DNA of 64,000 nucleotides from positions 1-64,000 of the forward strand of contig JAPDOI010001433.1 in assembly GCA_029168955.1 (NCBI GenBank), read 5' to 3'. Below the pieces are notes generated by a model. It had not been told where the DNA came from. It ran no database searches and was given only the letters and a program-made list of their open reading frames with translations. Position numbers and translations under genes: made by a program. Source of the stretch: Aplectana chamaeleonis. Lineage: Eukaryota; Nematoda; Chromadorea; Rhabditida; Cosmocercidae. This document shows, one piece after another, positions 41,600-54,300 of the stretch (position 1 is its first letter; each line of letters begins with the position of its first letter).

Positions 41600-42650
41600 T
41601 ACGCGCATCCAGAAAAAACCTGTCGGCATCTCAGTGGTTGCGATTATTCTACTGTCTGTGATTATCTTGGTTTGGTAGACTGGAGAAATTCTTTTGGTAC
41701 AGTTGGTTCAATTGATGAAAAATATGAAATGTTCCTAGCCATTTTACTGCATTTTATTCGTTCCTTTGTACCCATGAAGCGTGTTGGGGCCATTAGATCA
41801 TTCCCCTCACCATATTTACAAAGCATGGGCGAGCATACTCGCCATGCAGCATGTAGAAGTTGTCTGCCCAAGTTAGCCAACATTTTGAAGAAACATGAGG
41901 ATTGGGTTCGGTTCCGAAATCTCTCAAAGAAATTTAATCATCGTCTTCAGAAGACCAAAAGAATTATAGAAACCAAGATTATCAATAGGAATAACAAAAA
42001 GGGTTTCTTCAAATATATGATTACGAAATTCTCAACTTCAACTAGGATTCCAGATTTGAAAAGAGGTAATTGTATTGCGGTTTCAGATGAGAAAACCGAA
42101 GCTGTCCAGCGGCTGGAGCGATAAGGCGAACATATTAGCTGTTAGATTTCCCGCTGCTTTCATTAAAACGGATGTTTGTTTCCCGCCCTTCGACCCATCT
42201 GTGGGCCTCGACATGACCACTCTCCCTTGGTTCGATGATATTTCATTGCACCAACTTTTAAAAAACATACCACTGTCATTTTCAGTTACACCAGATTTTG
42301 TACGCGGAATATTCCGATTTAAAATACGTTAATGTCTAGGCGGGTGGGTTTCCAACCTTGCTCTACCGAGTCAGCCAATAAAAACCATATGTTATATTTT
42401 TACCAGTCCGCCGTCATCTCTATTCTTACGCGAACGGTTTCATTTATCAAATAGCTTACAATCAGGAGCAACGAAGGTGAGTCTTATAAGGTTGAATCAA
42501 GAACATGCAAAGATTCCTCATTATTGTTGTATGAATGTGGCAACGTACTTGCAAACGCTGGGATCAACACAAACCGAATTTGCCTTCAGAAGTGGTTGTC
42601 GCAGCTTCTATGTATGTAGGATTCAGGAAGTCGAGAGCTTCAGTATGTTT
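41600..42650 (+). pseudogene. Non-LTR retrotransposon fragment (region before and start of RT)
   Basis: Plus strand: a linker typical of LINE polyproteins (LSKKFNHRLQKTKRIIETKI, NNKKGFFKYM, IAVSDEKTEAVQ), then in shifted frames LHQLLKNIPLSFSVTPDFV and finally LGSTQTEFAFRSGC, which resembles the QFGFR segment of CR1/jockey-type RTs. At least two frameshifts and an internal gap show it is dead. The clade is uncertain. Confidence 0.7.
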
Positions 42651-42664
42651 GCGTCAGTGTGATG

Positions 42665-44030
42665 GTAGGTTAACGAAGCATGTAAACTATTTGTGAGGAT
42701 GAAAATTAAAAGTATTTACGACTATTTTGTACTTTTGTGCGCAATATACCATCAGGGCTAATTACGGGGAGGGGACAGTTTGCTGAGAATCTCCGCAATG
42801 AAGACCTGGCGGCTTCGTGATGATTTTGTCAGGCCGTCCATGAGCATGAAGCCGGCCAACGTGTGTGGTACGATTCTAACAAAGAAAATATTCATTTTTC
42901 CGAACATACACATAGTAACCTCAGTGAACATTTGTTGCGATAACGAATAAGAGGTGAATTCATAGTATACAACCCGAATCAGCAGACCGAATAATAATTG
43001 TTTTCTCTGCTAGACATACAGTTCATGCATTTCCAATTTTCAACATTGAGATGGGTGGGGATTCCGCATGATTTTAACGTGTCAAAAGAAGCAAAACACT
43101 CTGCATAATCTTGTCTCGCTTTCTTCACCATATGAAAACTGAGCCAGTCAGAAAAGTGAAATAGATAGAGTTTTGAACGTTCACGTGTTTTGTATACATA
43201 TACTCGCCTTAGAGACCCCTGTCCACTTTACGGAGCTGACACCCGCTGACCGGCGGAGTCGCGAACGCCGCATGGGCAGCCATAATTGAACGCGTCGCGT
43301 CTATTCGCTAGACTGAATGTCAAAAGCAGGGGTAGGCACGCGTACAGGAATGGCGGTTTGGATATGCACCTCCTTAGCTTGTAACATTTTTAGAAACCTC
43401 TTTGGAGAAGCCAAATCGGTTGTTTTCACAGTAGTCGGACACAGCAGTCATTCTTTTTACTTCCTGGTTTTGATTTTTGCAAACAACTGTTCTAAAAAAG
43501 CATTGAATAGGAGAGAATCTAGTCGATTTAATAGAAGAGGTAGCTTAATTTCTGAACTCCAGTCTAATGCCAGGAATAAAATTTTATGTAAGACGGTAAG
43601 CTTCTCCACGCTCGAAAACAATTCCTCTACATATATGTACACTGTTGTGTATAGGTGAACTGAAATAAGCGTGCGAGCTAAACAAACCTGAGTTGTATCC
43701 AATTAGGCTGCCGCGATTCGTCCGAGCTAGACTCGCCGTGCATTATGGAGCTTATTCGCTGCTACACAGCGCACACTAGAATGTACACGACCACAAAAAT
43801 AATTTACGAATTTGATTTATCGGGGAACGGGTAGGAGACACGGAATGAAACTGCAGGAAATGGAAGGAGGTAAAGGTAGGGTACTTTAAATGCACACAAA
43901 GTGGAAATTCAATGTGAATTTGAAAAAAAAATAGAGCGCGGGGGAAATCATTTGGTCTTGATGAGGTTTATTCAAATGAGGCTAGTTGATCAGAAACACT
44001 ATTGAAATCTTAGCTACAGTTCAACTGCGC
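42665..44030. other. Intergenic stretch without a recognisable gene
   Basis: No paired repeats or splice-bounded exons were seen. Short open frames on both strands look incidental. Confidence 0.35.
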
Positions 44031-44068
44031 ATTGCCGTTCAGTCCGCAAAATGAGCGCTGAGGCGCGA

Positions 44069-44182
44069 CTGCGAGTATCCGCAGACAGGGATATGGCATC
44101 ACCCGGGCGGTGGGATCACCGTGGCCCTAAAGGCGAACACCGCCCGGGTGATGCCGTATCCCTGTATGAGGATACTCGCAAC
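44069..44182. mobile_element. Palindromic element with 42-base arms
   Basis: GCGAGTATCC and GGCATCACCCGGGCGGTG on the left mirror CACCGCCCGGGTGATGCC and GGATACTCGC on the right, about 32 bases apart. Confidence 0.8.
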
Positions 44183-45181
44183 TGCTCCGCAGATTTTCCA
44201 CTTTCTTCTAATGTCCTTAGTTTACATGTTTCACACTATTTTTGACGAACTAGGCTCATTTTATTGAACCTTATCATTGTAAAAAAATTACTCCCGCTGT
44301 CATTTATTTAGTTTACGTTAGATTTCTGCAATGTGTACATTATAAGTATCTTACCTCTACCTCCCTCCGATTCCCCCAGTTCCATTTCGTTTCTCCTCCC
44401 CGTTTTCTAAAAGAATAAATATTTCAATTTTTGTTTTTACCGCGTCCATCCCAGTGTGCGCTGTGTAAGTGCGGAAAAGCCCCATATCGCACGGCGAATC
44501 GAGTTCTGACGAATCGCAATATACCGGATGGGTACAAATCAGGTTTGATTGATTCGAAGGCTTATTCCAAGGCGGTGATACACCACAAAATAATCATCAA
44601 AAACAACAGCAGTTTTTTCTCAAAGACAAAATAAAAAACAAAAGCAAAACATAAAATTATCGGCAATTTGTATTCTGCAACTAATCGTTACGAAAAGCGG
44701 AGCGGAAAATTAAAAAGTAATTCGTGTCTTTTGATTTTTTACCTGAAACTTGGGGAAACAGGTACATTGTTTTTTTCACGGTGCTCCATTTAGGCGCCCT
44801 TCTTTGCCCTCTGTAGAACGCTCAATATGCACCCCCTAAGGGGTCATCCGGGACGCGTGCCCGACCCTGTTCCAAAGATGCAATACATCCATAGGCGAAA
44901 TGCCGCATGACACAATCCCTTACATTAGGATGGGATTTATGAACGAAAAACCATGGTATACAATAACGTTTGCTGCGAAATTGGCACGTAAAGTTACAGC
45001 AAAACCCAATCACAACCCACGGTTTGCTTTGCGCTTGCGAAACCCAGCTCAACATAAATTTCCCCCAATCCTTGAACCATGTCTTCTAGGAGCATGAGGG
45101 GATACTCTCGTCTTCAGCAACTACATACATCACCTTAGGTCTGAGGACAATCACAACACCTATATTATGGGCTAGCGCTTA

Positions 45182-45324
45182 CTACATACGAATTAAGAGG
45201 ATGAGCAGCAATACTTGGACTCCTATAATCGACACACTATGAGAAGTGCACTGGCAGTGACCAACGATAGCATCTCCCTCGATGACGCTGATGTTGTTAA
45301 CTTCACCCTGCTTATCTGGGCTTT
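45182..45324 (-). CDS. CUB gene exon 13 (last, hydrophobic tail)
   Basis: Acceptor TTTTCAGAG; two bases complete a Gln codon, then 46 codons and TAG at 45182-45184. The tail [17 protein letters not shown] is a short hydrophobic segment with almost nothing after it: either a membrane anchor with a tiny cytoplasmic tail or a GPI-attachment signal. A Cys pair (HCQCTS) lies just before it. Confidence 0.65.
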
Positions 45325-48300
45325 CTCTGAAAAGACTTCTTTAAGATCTCAACCTGTGCACTAACGAAGCACTCAATGCCTCCTATTGCAGCTGCGATCT
45401 GGAATGTCTTACGTTGCGTTATAAATTGGTAATGAGCGTAGAATCCCGTTGCATCAAATATATCATTCGTTGAGAAAATCATACGGAAATAATTTGACTC
45501 GGACAGAATCGGTCCGCGTGGCGCAACCTAGAAACGAGTGCAGAAGTATTAATGTACGTGCTGCGTGTGAGCTGAAGAGTCATTCCCTCCACTAAGAAAA
45601 GCAGCTCAGCTAACCTTTCCACAGAATCTGCGGTTTGTCCGGTCGTGAGTTTGATAATTGCTGAAGAGTACGAAGTCGCTTTGTGTTGTTTCATCGCATC
45701 TGAAAAAGGTGTGGTGGTAAGTGGCCGATTAGAGTCCCGTCGCTGAAAGGCGTGGCAGAATTACTGGGGAGAATCGATCGCGTGGGCGATTTCGCATGAT
45801 GATCGATATTTGGGCAAAAGCGTTATAGCGGGGTGAACTGGGAATAATCTTCGCGCACTGACAGCCCGCCGGCGCGAGAGTGAATTTTCAATGTAAGAGC
45901 GAAAGTAAGCTGAGGAGGTTCCTGTAGAGGAAGGGGAGAAGTAGAGGAGGGAGCAGGCACGGAGCGACGGCGACGTGACTTCACCAGAGGGCATGGTTGT
46001 AGGCAGATGTGCTAAAGCTAGGAAAATTTAAAACTGCAGTCGAGTGTTCACACGGCTTTTCGGTGGTCAACAGGTAATTCAATTCAAATAACGGTCTTCG
46101 CGTAATGACAGCCCGCCGGGGCAAAAGTGAATTTTTGATGTATGATCGATCACTGCTCGAGATATCGCCGCGTCGAACACATGTGGCACGCACGCAAGCG
46201 AGGAGGTAATGATCCTATCACTGCTTCCTGGCTTGCGTGCGTGCCCAATGTGTTCGACGCGGCGATCTCTCGAGCAGATGATCGACGATAAGTAATAGTG
46301 GGGCCGCAATTCAGTTTTGGTTCCAGTCGTACACATCGTTATGTGGCCCCCGCCTCTCCCGTTTCTGTGTCTTTCTACGCAGAATTCGGCGCAATCATTT
46401 CAATCTGACGAAAGAACGGGGCTGCGACGGTAGATCACCCCGCGCGAATCGAAACCCCATCCTCCAGTGAGCCGCCAACCGCGCACGGCCAGCCGCCTGG
46501 TCCATGCGTCAGACTAAAATGAAAACGGAAACCATACATCATGATTTCTGAAAATTTAGCTTTCTGGCAGAAGTAACGATTTGGTAATGCTATTTATGAG
46601 TCAAAAAGTTTCAAAAATATCTTGAGATATCCTTAAAAAGGATTTGGCGTGAAATGGCCGGCAGTAATAAAAAAGCTAGGAAATGAAGTGAAATAATTAA
46701 AAATTTGATTTGGTGGTCATTGACAGACGAGGGATAGGATTTTACAAGCTTCTCTGTTTAAATTATCAAAGCGAAATCAGGCGCGATATGGATTGGAGCG
46801 TTGCGTTCACCTAGCTTGACCTATGCTGATTCCCTTAAGGCCCCGGTCATAGTTGGATGAGCCGACGCCTCCAGCCCGGTCGATACACACAGAATGCATT
46901 GGAAATGGGATGCAAAATCACTCGGTGTATCCCCCGCACCCCCAACACCCCCAACACCCACCAGGTCGATACGTATGAACAACATGGTGAGGTGAAGCTG
47001 AGAAAATCACTCGGTGTATCCCCCGCACCCCGCACCCCCAACACCCCGCACCCCGGTCGATACGTATGTTTAAAATGATGGAGTGAGGTTGAGAAAATCA
47101 CTCAATGTATCCGACGCGGTCGATATCCATGCAATACGTGGATGACGGCGGATGAGAAAATCACCGGGTGGGTGGGTCGATGATAAAACATTGCGTATCA
47201 CTAGAAAGCTAACCTTACTGCTACCTCCGTGACTTCACCATACTCGCCTTCACTATTTCTCTGAACAGGTGCAATCCTGTTGGCCACGTAATCATCGTCA
47301 TATCTAGTTGGATGCATCGAGTGATTTTCTCAACCTCACTCCATCATTTTAAACATACGTATCGACCGGGGGGGGTGCGGGAGGTGTTGGGTGCGGGGGG
47401 TGCGGGGAGCGGGGAGTGCGGGGGATGCAGATGCAAATAGCACCAACTATGACCGGGGCCTAATACAGCTTTCGAAAATGGCATAATGTTTCCCTGGGAC
47501 GCTTGATATCGTTTTGATAAGTTCAACGGAGAAGCTTGTAAAATCCTATCCCTCGTCTGTCAATGACCACCAAATCGTATTTTTAATTATTCCACATCAT
47601 TTCCTGGCTTTTTTATTACTCCAGGCCATTTCACGTCAAATGGTTTTTTAGGATATTTCAAGATATTTTTGAAATCTTTCTCTCGACTTATAAATGGCAT
47701 TACCAAATCGCTACTTTTGCCAGGAAACTAATTATCCAGAAGTTTCACATATTCTTCCTGAGGGTTCCCTTTCTGACTTCAATTTTGCTCCACGATTTCC
47801 ATTTTGGAATGATGAAACATGTATGAGTACAATTTTTTGAATCCTATGACCCAAAACCATAAGAATAAACACTCGTTGCCGCATTTTGTGCTACAAGTAA
47901 AAAACCGATATTATTGATAACTGATACTCGATTTTGCATGAAGAGAAGAGTTTCCCAAACAAGCGACTTAGAGCCATCAAAATCGAGAATCATTGCGGCA
48001 TTTTGTGCAACAGGCGAAAAAAATCGATAGTACTGATTGGTATCTATAGATAATGACTGATGAGCGAAATTCCCAACCAAGAAAACCATTCCCATGAACA
48101 ATAACCACTTCTCGCCGCACTTTGTGCAGAAAGCGCGAAAATGGATAATATTGATTATCGATCGATGACGTGTCCTTAGTAAGAAATCTGACATACTAAG
48201 TACTTTCCTTCGACGACCTGTGTTGATTGGCTGCAGATTCACCCACACACACACTGGTCTCCACAGCCGTAGCATGCCCAAACAGTTTTCGTGCTCCACG

Positions 48301-51300
48301 GCTAATTCGGTATGTAAGCCCACGATTTCGAGGTACCCTCCAAAGTTAAGGTACCACGCTCAAAATGAACAGGAGCGACCTGCATCCATTTCCAGCCTCC
48401 TGTCCGAAAATGAGCTTCCTAGCTCAATTCTAAGTGTACCCGCAAGATCGTGAACGCCGTCTGAAAAAAGGGAGATTAACAGTAAAAACGAGCGGCTTTT
48501 CATTTTTTTTTCTCGAAAACCAGTGAACCAATCCAAACCATTTTTGGGTGGTCGCAACAACTTTTTGCGCTCTTTTAATGCAATTTAGAGCTAATTTCTA
48601 TGTTTACTTTGAACTCAGGTTTCGAAAGGGGGTTGCGCGCACGGCCGAGTCAAAAACCAAATCTGGTGCGCTTCGCGCGCACCACAATATCTTTATTGGT
48701 GTTACATTTATCCTTAATGATTTATAGTACCATTTGTTCTTCTCTATACAAAATCTTAATCCAAATCGAGCCCGAGTGTCTCAACAGCAAGCGCTTTATT
48801 CGCGCTTTTATTTAACTGCATTTTTTTTTTGTTGTGCTACTCGTTGTGGTCGCCGCAGGGTTGGGGATTTTCCATTGACTAACTTGGGAGTCGGGGAATT
48901 GTTTGTAACACCCAAAAAGGTTTCGCCCATTTTCTAGGTAATTCTCTTTTCCAATAATCACTTTTGGTAACTGTCTGCTCCTTTGCATGCTGACGCGTCT
49001 TTCAGTGGCGGAACTCTAATCGGCTTCTGACAGCGATCACAATTCGCGGCAATGCGCGATAAAAACAGCATAGAAAAAAAACTACGACAATGTTGTGCTT
49101 TAGAAGGAATCAATTAGGTCGTTAGGTGTTAAAACTGTTTTTTTTTGTCATTTCTTGATTTGTGTTTCATGTTTTGAATTATTTTCACGTATAAACAAAT
49201 AAATTGACATGATAAGCAGAACGGCAGTGATAGAAGTGAAATGGGAAGAGTCATCCAAATTACCACCTCCATTTTAACCACATTTCCGAGAATTAGAGCA
49301 AGTGTACTATTTATTGCCGCGATGGCAGCTGCGTCGCTTTTCACTGGGCAACAGTGCGATAATAATGTGATATTCAAATTAGCTGAAATATTAAGCGATG
49401 TGGTGAAAAGGTGGGTATCAACTGTTCTAGGATAATGATTGTATCCCATTTTAGGCCTCAGTCAAAGTTGGCTGATCGGCGTAGCCAGCCCGGCCGATAA
49501 TCAAGAAAGACAGGAATGAGGCAGATGCAAAGAACACACCATGTGGCTGACTCGACCGATGTTCACATGATACAAGGCTAGAACTGAATGTTATCCATGA
49601 CATCGTTCCACATAATTCATGCATATTGACCGCGTCAAACACAACTGGCCACACCAGGTGTTTTTTGCAACATAGGTCGTCTATGTTTTTCATGCGTATA
49701 GACCGGGCTGGCCACTAGAGTGTTGCCCGAATATTCGTTTATTCGAGTAATATTCAGAGAGATGGATTATTCGAATGATCGAATAGCCAAAAAGGTGAAA
49801 TATTCGTTTATTCGAATAATCGAATATTCAAGGAAGTGATATAATCGATAATTCGAATAATAGAACAATCAAAGTGAAATAATCGTTCATTCGAATACTT
49901 GAACATTCAAAAAAGTGGAATATTCGTTTATTCGAATAATCCATTATTCAAAGGAGTGAAATATTCGATTTATTCGAATATTCAACATGAACAAATTGAA
50001 TATTCGACGAGACCCCACCCCAATTTGCATAGATTCCCCAAGCGGCAAAGATCGGTATTACGTGTGCTTTCCTGTTCGGTGGCGTTGGGTCCCGAGCAGA
50101 TTCGCCTGACTACAGTGCGCCATTGTTATTTCATTTTGGGCCGGTTTGAGGTCATTTGTACATCTACTCGTGTTTTTTTCTGCTTCCAGGAATTCACCCC
50201 TTCAGCCTCCTCTTGTAGAAATCGGCTGGATTCACTCTAACACAACTTATCTCCCTAGATAGCACACACTCCACAAATCAAGTGCAATGGCGCATCAAGA
50301 GGGATGTTAAAATGAAACAAGCCAGCTTCTGGCGTAGCTGCGGGGGATTCTCCGTTTTTTCGAAAGGTTGAAACCCCTGGGTTAGGGAAATTTTCAAGTG
50401 GGTATGAAATATTCTCCGATTTTTCTAAGGGGTTGGAAGCCCTGGATTAGCAAAATTTTTGAAGTGAGCCTTAACTAATCTCAGGTGTGTTTTCGACGGC
50501 GATGAACTATTTTTCAGTGATGAGATTTAACGCTTTCGACTTTTTCTGAATAGGATCTATGACCAGGTCGATTATTGAAAAGAATTTCTTCTATACGTGT
50601 TCTCGTCCGTTCCCTTAATTCCCCAACGAGTTCTTTTGGTGTTTTGCCGCGTTCTTTCGCGTTTTCTCTGGTTTTGCTTTTTTTTGTTTTTTTTATGAGT
50701 GCAGAGGATGGTCGCAGGATCGCATGGAGAAATTCGACCAATTGAACGATCGGGATTACAGCTCTTCCGGCGATGACGAAGAAGGCGATAATGTTGGCGA
50801 GGATTACTATGATGTTTAGGAATTGTTGAAAAAAAACTTCTTATGTCCATAGAGTTGTATTGATTTGATGTTACAAATGTGAATCAATATAGTGATCTCA
50901 ATTTAAAGTGGATAATGTTTCTATTGATCGTAGAGAATGAGAAGATAATGAGGATATTTCGATGTATGTAAGTTGAACTCATCAATAGTTTCACTCTTGA
51001 ATGAAGGGTTTAGAAATGTTTCGTTGTCCTTTTCGGAGCGCTTTTTTCCTGCTGGTCATTCAAATAATTATTCGAATAATATTCGAATAATTCGAATATT
51101 TAAAGAAGTGGAAAATTTTTTTACTCGAATTATCGAATGTTCAAAGGAGTGGAATATTCGTTTATTCGAATAATCGAATATTCGAAGGAGATTATTCGAA
51201 TTATTCGTTTATTCCAATATTCAAAAAAACTATCCGTTCCAACACTCTACTGGCCACGGCGTTTTTGCAACCAACTCTGACAAGGGCGACAACGTAAGAA

Positions 51301-54300
51301 TGACAACGTTACAACTGATTAGAACGAGAAGTATCTGAATTAACCGAAATAAAAAAAAATTAGCGAAGTTCATCCACAGCCATGCTCTGCACTCACTGGT
51401 TGAATCCTTCAACGTCGAAATACTCAAAATGGATATGGACAATCTGCTCGTCACTGCCGTGAAATATGTATTCGCAGTAGAGTGATCGTGGGTAGAGACC
51501 AGGATAGTTCACTGACCACAGCTTCCCGCTAGGCTGCACTGTTGAGTTGAATACGAATCGACAGCCTGTGAGAAGTCCTGTATTGAGTAAGACTTATTTG
51601 TTTTGTGTGCGAAGAATGCATCATTCTCCAGCTTTCATGAGAATATAGAATCAACAAGATGCAGCAGAACCTTCAAACAGTCTCACCCTTGTCACGGTCA
51701 CCTCGGGCTCTCATGTGTTGCATATCCCAGTCGGTATGGAATTTATACTCCAGGCGGAAGCCAACGTCGTTTTTCGCACTCTCGCGCACCGCTCGTGAAG
51801 ACTGAAATGAATAGTTGATAGCGATTGCGTGGCAGCATCCCCTTTTAGGATTGGATAAATTTCTCTGTACCAATTATCACACACACCTTTGTGGTATACT
51901 CCAGCTGCAGTAGATTGGTGCTACTCATCAACTGTGGTGGCGCTCGATCCCCACACCACTCGTCGATCCGCGATAATCGTGCTCCTACTCGTACATCAGC
52001 TGTGAGATGGTCGACATCTGCGCACCTTGAAACATCAGTGAAATCGATACGATCACCATCTTATGGTATATGGTAAGCAGCTCAGCATTTATTCAGCAAA
52101 ATTAAGTTTTTATGAGAACGGAGAATTGAATGCAGCAAACAGCGCTCACCTTCTTGTAATGTTCTTGCTTTCCGGAACATACAAATTGAAATGTGTGAAT
52201 TTCACTGAAACGCGTTCATTTGGATAACCTGAAAAAAGTGATGGGATTGTGCCACTATTGAAGAGCATGTACCAACATATTAATAAGGTATCATAGGGTA
52301 GCTGACAAGGGAAGTGTTCAGAGCGGTGAACATATATGCAAAAACGAATTGTATTTTTAGAATCTCTTGGTGCTCCATAGTAATACTGCATCTCCCGAGC
52401 TGATGGTTCCAAGAAGTTACAAGCGTTTTTCAAACTTCGCGAAAAGGGAAGGGTACATCAGACATTTTTGGGGTGCTTTGAAAAAAAAAATCGGATTCTG
52501 CTGAAAAACTTGTAAACTTTGTCCTAATGGAACTGTCCGCTCACGCGGTCGGCGTGCGTGTGGAGTGGCGGCTGCAGAGGCATTATACTGGTTGAGCCTT
52601 CCCATGGCTGCCAACAGTTGGTTGAGATCATGTTTACCATGCGTTAAGTATTCCTACTTATCGATTTTCAACTTGGAACAATACCTTCGCGGCAGCACTA
52701 CATCAGGGCTGGGATCCATGAAAGGCAAACCACGGTTACGGCTGGGCTAGCGGAGGAAACCGGCATTCACGAAAAATCCGGTTTGGTTACGGCTGGGCTA
52801 CGATTGGGCTACGCGTAACCGCACCTCGGAGCTGCGGTTAACCGCGGTTAGCAGCGGTTTTGCGGCTTAGTCGTCGAATTGATGGTGTGTTGTATTAGTG
52901 CACAACACTGAGGAAACGCCCCTCTTGCGAATACGCAAAAAAACTTGATATATTCGAGGCAAGCTGAAAACACAGGAATGCCGCCGTTATTGACTGCCAC
53001 ATTATAGGCCCTCTAGCCATAATGTGTTCCTCTCGATAACAACGAAAATTCTCAGAATCATCAACCTCATCTGTAAGTTTTATGTATGTTGCCCATGGCT
53101 AACTAAAATCATTATGCCTGTCCTCCCTGCTCTCGCTCTCTTCTTTATTTTATAGCACATCGTTGTTCTTTTTGCCTCCACTTTTTGTTCCTAATTCTTG
53201 TCTTCCGTGCGCAGGCCATTTACCGAGCAGCCACAGGCTTTTCGCTGGGGTTTCTTTCCCATTTCGGCTCCGAATTCCCTCACTTTTTCCTCAGAATTTT
53301 TTCCCAGCACTTTTCGTACACGTTTTCGTTATGTTCCTGTTGGAAAACCCTAACTTGGTTTGGTACTGTGATGCATGATTTGGTTTTTTCGCATTTACAA
53401 CGTTTTCTTTACTTTTTTTCCGAAGCGCCCACTTGGATTTAAATGTTAATGTTTTTTTACATAGTTCTGTGATCAACCTGGGTTTTCTCGATGTTTTTAG
53501 TTCAAAATTGTTTTTCCCTTGCATTTTGAGCTTTTTCCATATGATTTTTCTAATGAGTCGTTTTAGCTTTCTCCTGTTGTGAGCGATAGTTAGCTTGTGT
53601 GAGAATGACAAAGAGAAAAAAAAACAAAAAAAGGATTCTTAGACAAAAAAAGAGATGGAAAAAAACTCGGAACTCAAACGACAAACGGAGAACTTAAAGC
53701 CAAAAACTCATCGAGAGGAAGGTGATGATCCCTGCAGCAACACCTAAGCCATGTGAAACACACAAAAAAATTAGAGGGGCGTTCCGAAAAAAAAAAGAAG
53801 TTGAAAAGGCTAGTAATGCGAGAAAAAAGCTGAATTGGGGGCTAAAATTTCACCAGCAGGTTTGCGGCTCATCGTGAGAGAGCAGCATCACTTTATGTAC
53901 TTTTAAAAAACCAAAAAGGATTTGTTAAAAAAAGGAAAAAAATGGAAAACTTAAAAATAGGAAAGACATCTCCAAGTTGAGGAAAATCCCTTTAAATGCC
54001 TGCGATCCATTGAAGAAGGTAAAGCACAAGGTAGACAAAAATAAGAATTCAAAAAGCAAGCAAAATTAGCAATCATGTGCAATAAAAACAGTGACGGGTT
54101 AGGGAAATTCCGACCCGAGTGCCAATATTGATTTTCTCCAATCGAGATTCTCGGCGTCCATTGAGTGGCAAGTACGTGGACGCGGAATGGTTAGCCACCC
54201 AACCGCGATGGGGCGGTTGTGAATGCCGGTTCGCGGTTTGGCTACCGCTGGGGTTGCTGCCCTAACCAAACCCAAACCTAGCCGGCTGCGTTCATGAATC

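Noticed and set aside
42010..42120. Host gene exon at 41.5-42.1 kb
   Set aside because: The peptide fits the linker of LINE polyproteins and continues in shifted frames into RT-like sequence.
47844..48323. 159-codon minus-strand ORF as a gene
   Set aside because: It spans three degenerate copies of a 120-bp tandem repeat (recurrent VAQNAA peptide) and lies in an intron of the CUB gene.
49899..50240. 113-codon ORF inside the TTCGAATA element
   Set aside because: Its first third translates the minisatellite; the rest has no transposase motif.
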